Below, in pieces: positions 62,887 to 64,000 of a stretch of 64,000 bases of DNA (the stretch's first letter is position 1; each line of letters begins with the position of its first letter). Made by a program: the position numbers and the translations under genes. Source of the stretch: CAVVWJ01 sp965652025 (lineage in GTDB: Bacteria > Gemmatimonadota > Gemmatimonadetes > Gemmatimonadales > GWC2-71-9); the NCBI GenBank assembly GCA_965652025.1, contig CBFGTM010000008.1, positions 24,102-88,101 on the forward strand, written 5' to 3'. Under the pieces are notes generated by a model that was not told the origin of the DNA, ran no database searches, and saw only the letters and a program-made list of their open reading frames with translations.

Positions 62887-62922
62887 AAAGGGCGACAGAA
62901 TCTTGTGATTCCGTCGCCCTTT
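62887..62922 (-). terminator. rpsA transcription terminator
   Basis: A 16-bp stem (AAAGGGCGAC-GAATC against GATTC-GTCGCCCTTT) with one mismatch and a TTGT loop, 20 bases past the rpsA stop; on the minus strand it ends CCCTTTTC. Strong intrinsic terminator. Confidence 0.85.
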
Positions 62923-62941
62923 GCGCACCTAGCCTTTGGCG

Positions 62942-64000
62942 CTATTCCGGGGTGGTAGTCTCCTCGAACGCCGGCTTGACCGGCGGAATGATGGGCTCGT
63001 CGGGGAACCCGATCACCGCCAGCACAATCCGATGGTGGATGGGATCGACCTCGAGGACCTTGAGATCGAGCACCTGGCCTTCCTTCACCGCGTCGCCCGG
63101 GTTCTCGATATCGGCCACCCCCAGCTGCGACATGGGCACGAAGCCCTCAATATCGTTGCCAAGATCGACCACCACTCCCTTGTCCATCAGCCGAACGGCC
63201 CGGCCTCTGAGTTCCATGCCGATGGGATAGGTCTCGCCGATCTTGAGCCAGGGATCATCCTCGGCCTGCTTGAGGCCCAGGGAGATCCGCTTGTTCTCGG
63301 CATCGATGTTGAGAATCACCACATCGACAGCGTCGCCCTTCTTGACCACTTCCGACGGGTGCTGCACCCGCTTGGTCCAGGACATGTCCGAGATGTGGAT
63401 CAAGCCGTCGATGCCCGGCTCGATCTCGACGAAGGCGCCGAAACTGGTCAGGTTGCGAACCTTGCCGTTGATCCGAGTGCCGACCGGGTACTTGAGCGGC
63501 AGCACCATCCAGGGATCCTGCTCGGTCTGCTTCATGCCGAGCGAGATCTTCTCCTCTGCCTCGTCGACCTTGAGCACCACTGCCTCGATGGTCTCGCCGA
63601 TGCTCACGATCTTCGAGGGGTGGCGGACATTCCGGGTCCAGCTCATCTCGGAGATGTGCACCAGGCCTTCGATGCCGGGCTCGATCTCGACGAAGGCGCC
63701 GTAGTTGGTGATGGAGACGACCTTCCCCTGCACCCGGGTACCCACCGGGTACTTGGCGGCCACATTCTGCCAGGGATACGACTGCAGCTGCTTCATGCCC
63801 AGGCTGATACGCTCGCGCTGCCAGTCGATATCGAGGATCTTGACCTCGACTTCCTTCCCGATCGCCACCATCTCGGTGGGATGGGAAACCCGGCCGTACG
63901 ACATGTCGGTGATGTGGAGCAGTCCGTCCACGCCGCCCAGGTCGATGAAGGCGCCGAAGTCGGTGATGTTCTTGACCACACCCTTCCGCACCTGGCCGAC
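62942..64000 (-). CDS. rpsA: 30S ribosomal protein S1, C-terminal part
   Basis: Partial: the frame is open at the window edge. At least four S1 domains are visible, each with GAF(I/V)-type cores (FGAFIDLGG, YGAFVEIEPG, FGAFVEIEPG, and a more divergent last one with KGVVVDLGNDIEGFV), joined by SLGMKQ-type linkers. S1 binds mRNA and helps initiation on leaders; its N-terminal part is outside. It ends with an acidic/Thr tail and a terminator. Confidence 0.95.
   Translation of the reverse strand, partial: VGQVRKGVVKNITDFGAFIDLGGVDGLLHITDMSYGRVSHPTEMVAIGKEVEVKILDIDWQRERISLGMKQLQSYPWQNVAAKYPVGTRVQGKVVSITNYGAFVEIEPGIEGLVHISEMSWTRNVRHPSKIVSIGETIEAVVLKVDEAEEKISLGMKQTEQDPWMVLPLKYPVGTRINGKVRNLTSFGAFVEIEPGIDGLIHISDMSWTKRVQHPSEVVKKGDAVDVVILNIDAENKRISLGLKQAEDDPWLKIGETYPIGMELRGRAVRLMDKGVVVDLGNDIEGFVPMSQLGVADIENPGDAVKEGQVLDLKVLEVDPIHHRIVLAVIGFPDEPIIPPVKPAFEETTTPE

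Overview
The window is a compact, GC-rich bacterial chromosome segment made almost entirely of housekeeping genes. Protein families (GWxTD protein, DUF2911, the TIGR01976 desulfurase-like family, Big-domain metallopeptidase lipoprotein, DUF3300/DUF2950 pair), GC content and dense four-base ATGA/GTGA overlaps suggest a member of Gemmatimonadota or a close relative. This assignment is inference, since no rRNA gene is present. I see no tRNA, rRNA, CRISPR array, transposase, prophage or recognised defence island. The only gene-free stretch over 300 bases is 18093-18679, which holds a hairpin, the tmRNA gene and an octamer repeat.

Layout. (1) 1-12501, plus strand: the 3' part of an HtrA/DegP protease gene leads into purB, purC, psd, pssA, purS, purQ, a small zinc-finger gene, purL, purF and ppdK, nearly all overlapping. 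This is most of de novo purine synthesis with the two-step phosphatidylethanolamine module inside it. After a reverse WYL-domain gene come purE, purK and a DUF2911 gene. (2) 15216-25460: a cysteine-desulfurase-like gene, a leishmanolysin-like lipoprotein, ssrA, a coupled minus-strand chain dusB-larB-corA-GGDEF, then ptsN and a GWxTD protein. (3) 44663 down to 25507, minus strand: an uninterrupted co-directional run rpsO-pnp-M16 peptidase-ald-dut-mreB-mreC-mreD-mrdA-rodA-accD-folC-hisS-proS-lysA-guaA. (4) 44848-45420: one isolated plus-strand gene of uncertain function. (5) 53375 down to 45442, minus strand: rplM-rpsI-rpsB-tsf-pyrH-frr-uppS-cdsA-dxr-rseP. (6) 59464 down to 53452, minus strand: an acyl-CoA carboxylase set (carboxyltransferase, TPR-like protein, biotin carboxylase, biotin carrier) with an RNA methyltransferase gene between the last two. 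(7) 62851 down to 59547, minus strand: a DUF4239-DUF3300-DUF2950 envelope group; then the 3' part of rpsA with a strong terminator.

No clear new enzymatic or defence system is visible. The least conventional signals are in non-coding DNA. First, a family of degenerate heptamer arrays (one octamer array), often as inverted pairs, fills at least seven intergenic gaps. Second, several genes (dusB, hisS, the carboxyltransferase gene, nearly ptsN) have a -10-like box placed so that transcription should begin at or just before the start codon, suggesting leaderless mRNAs. Third, the gene arrangements noted above (lipid genes in the purine operon, a methyltransferase inside the carboxylase operon, an orphan larB) deserve comparative checking.
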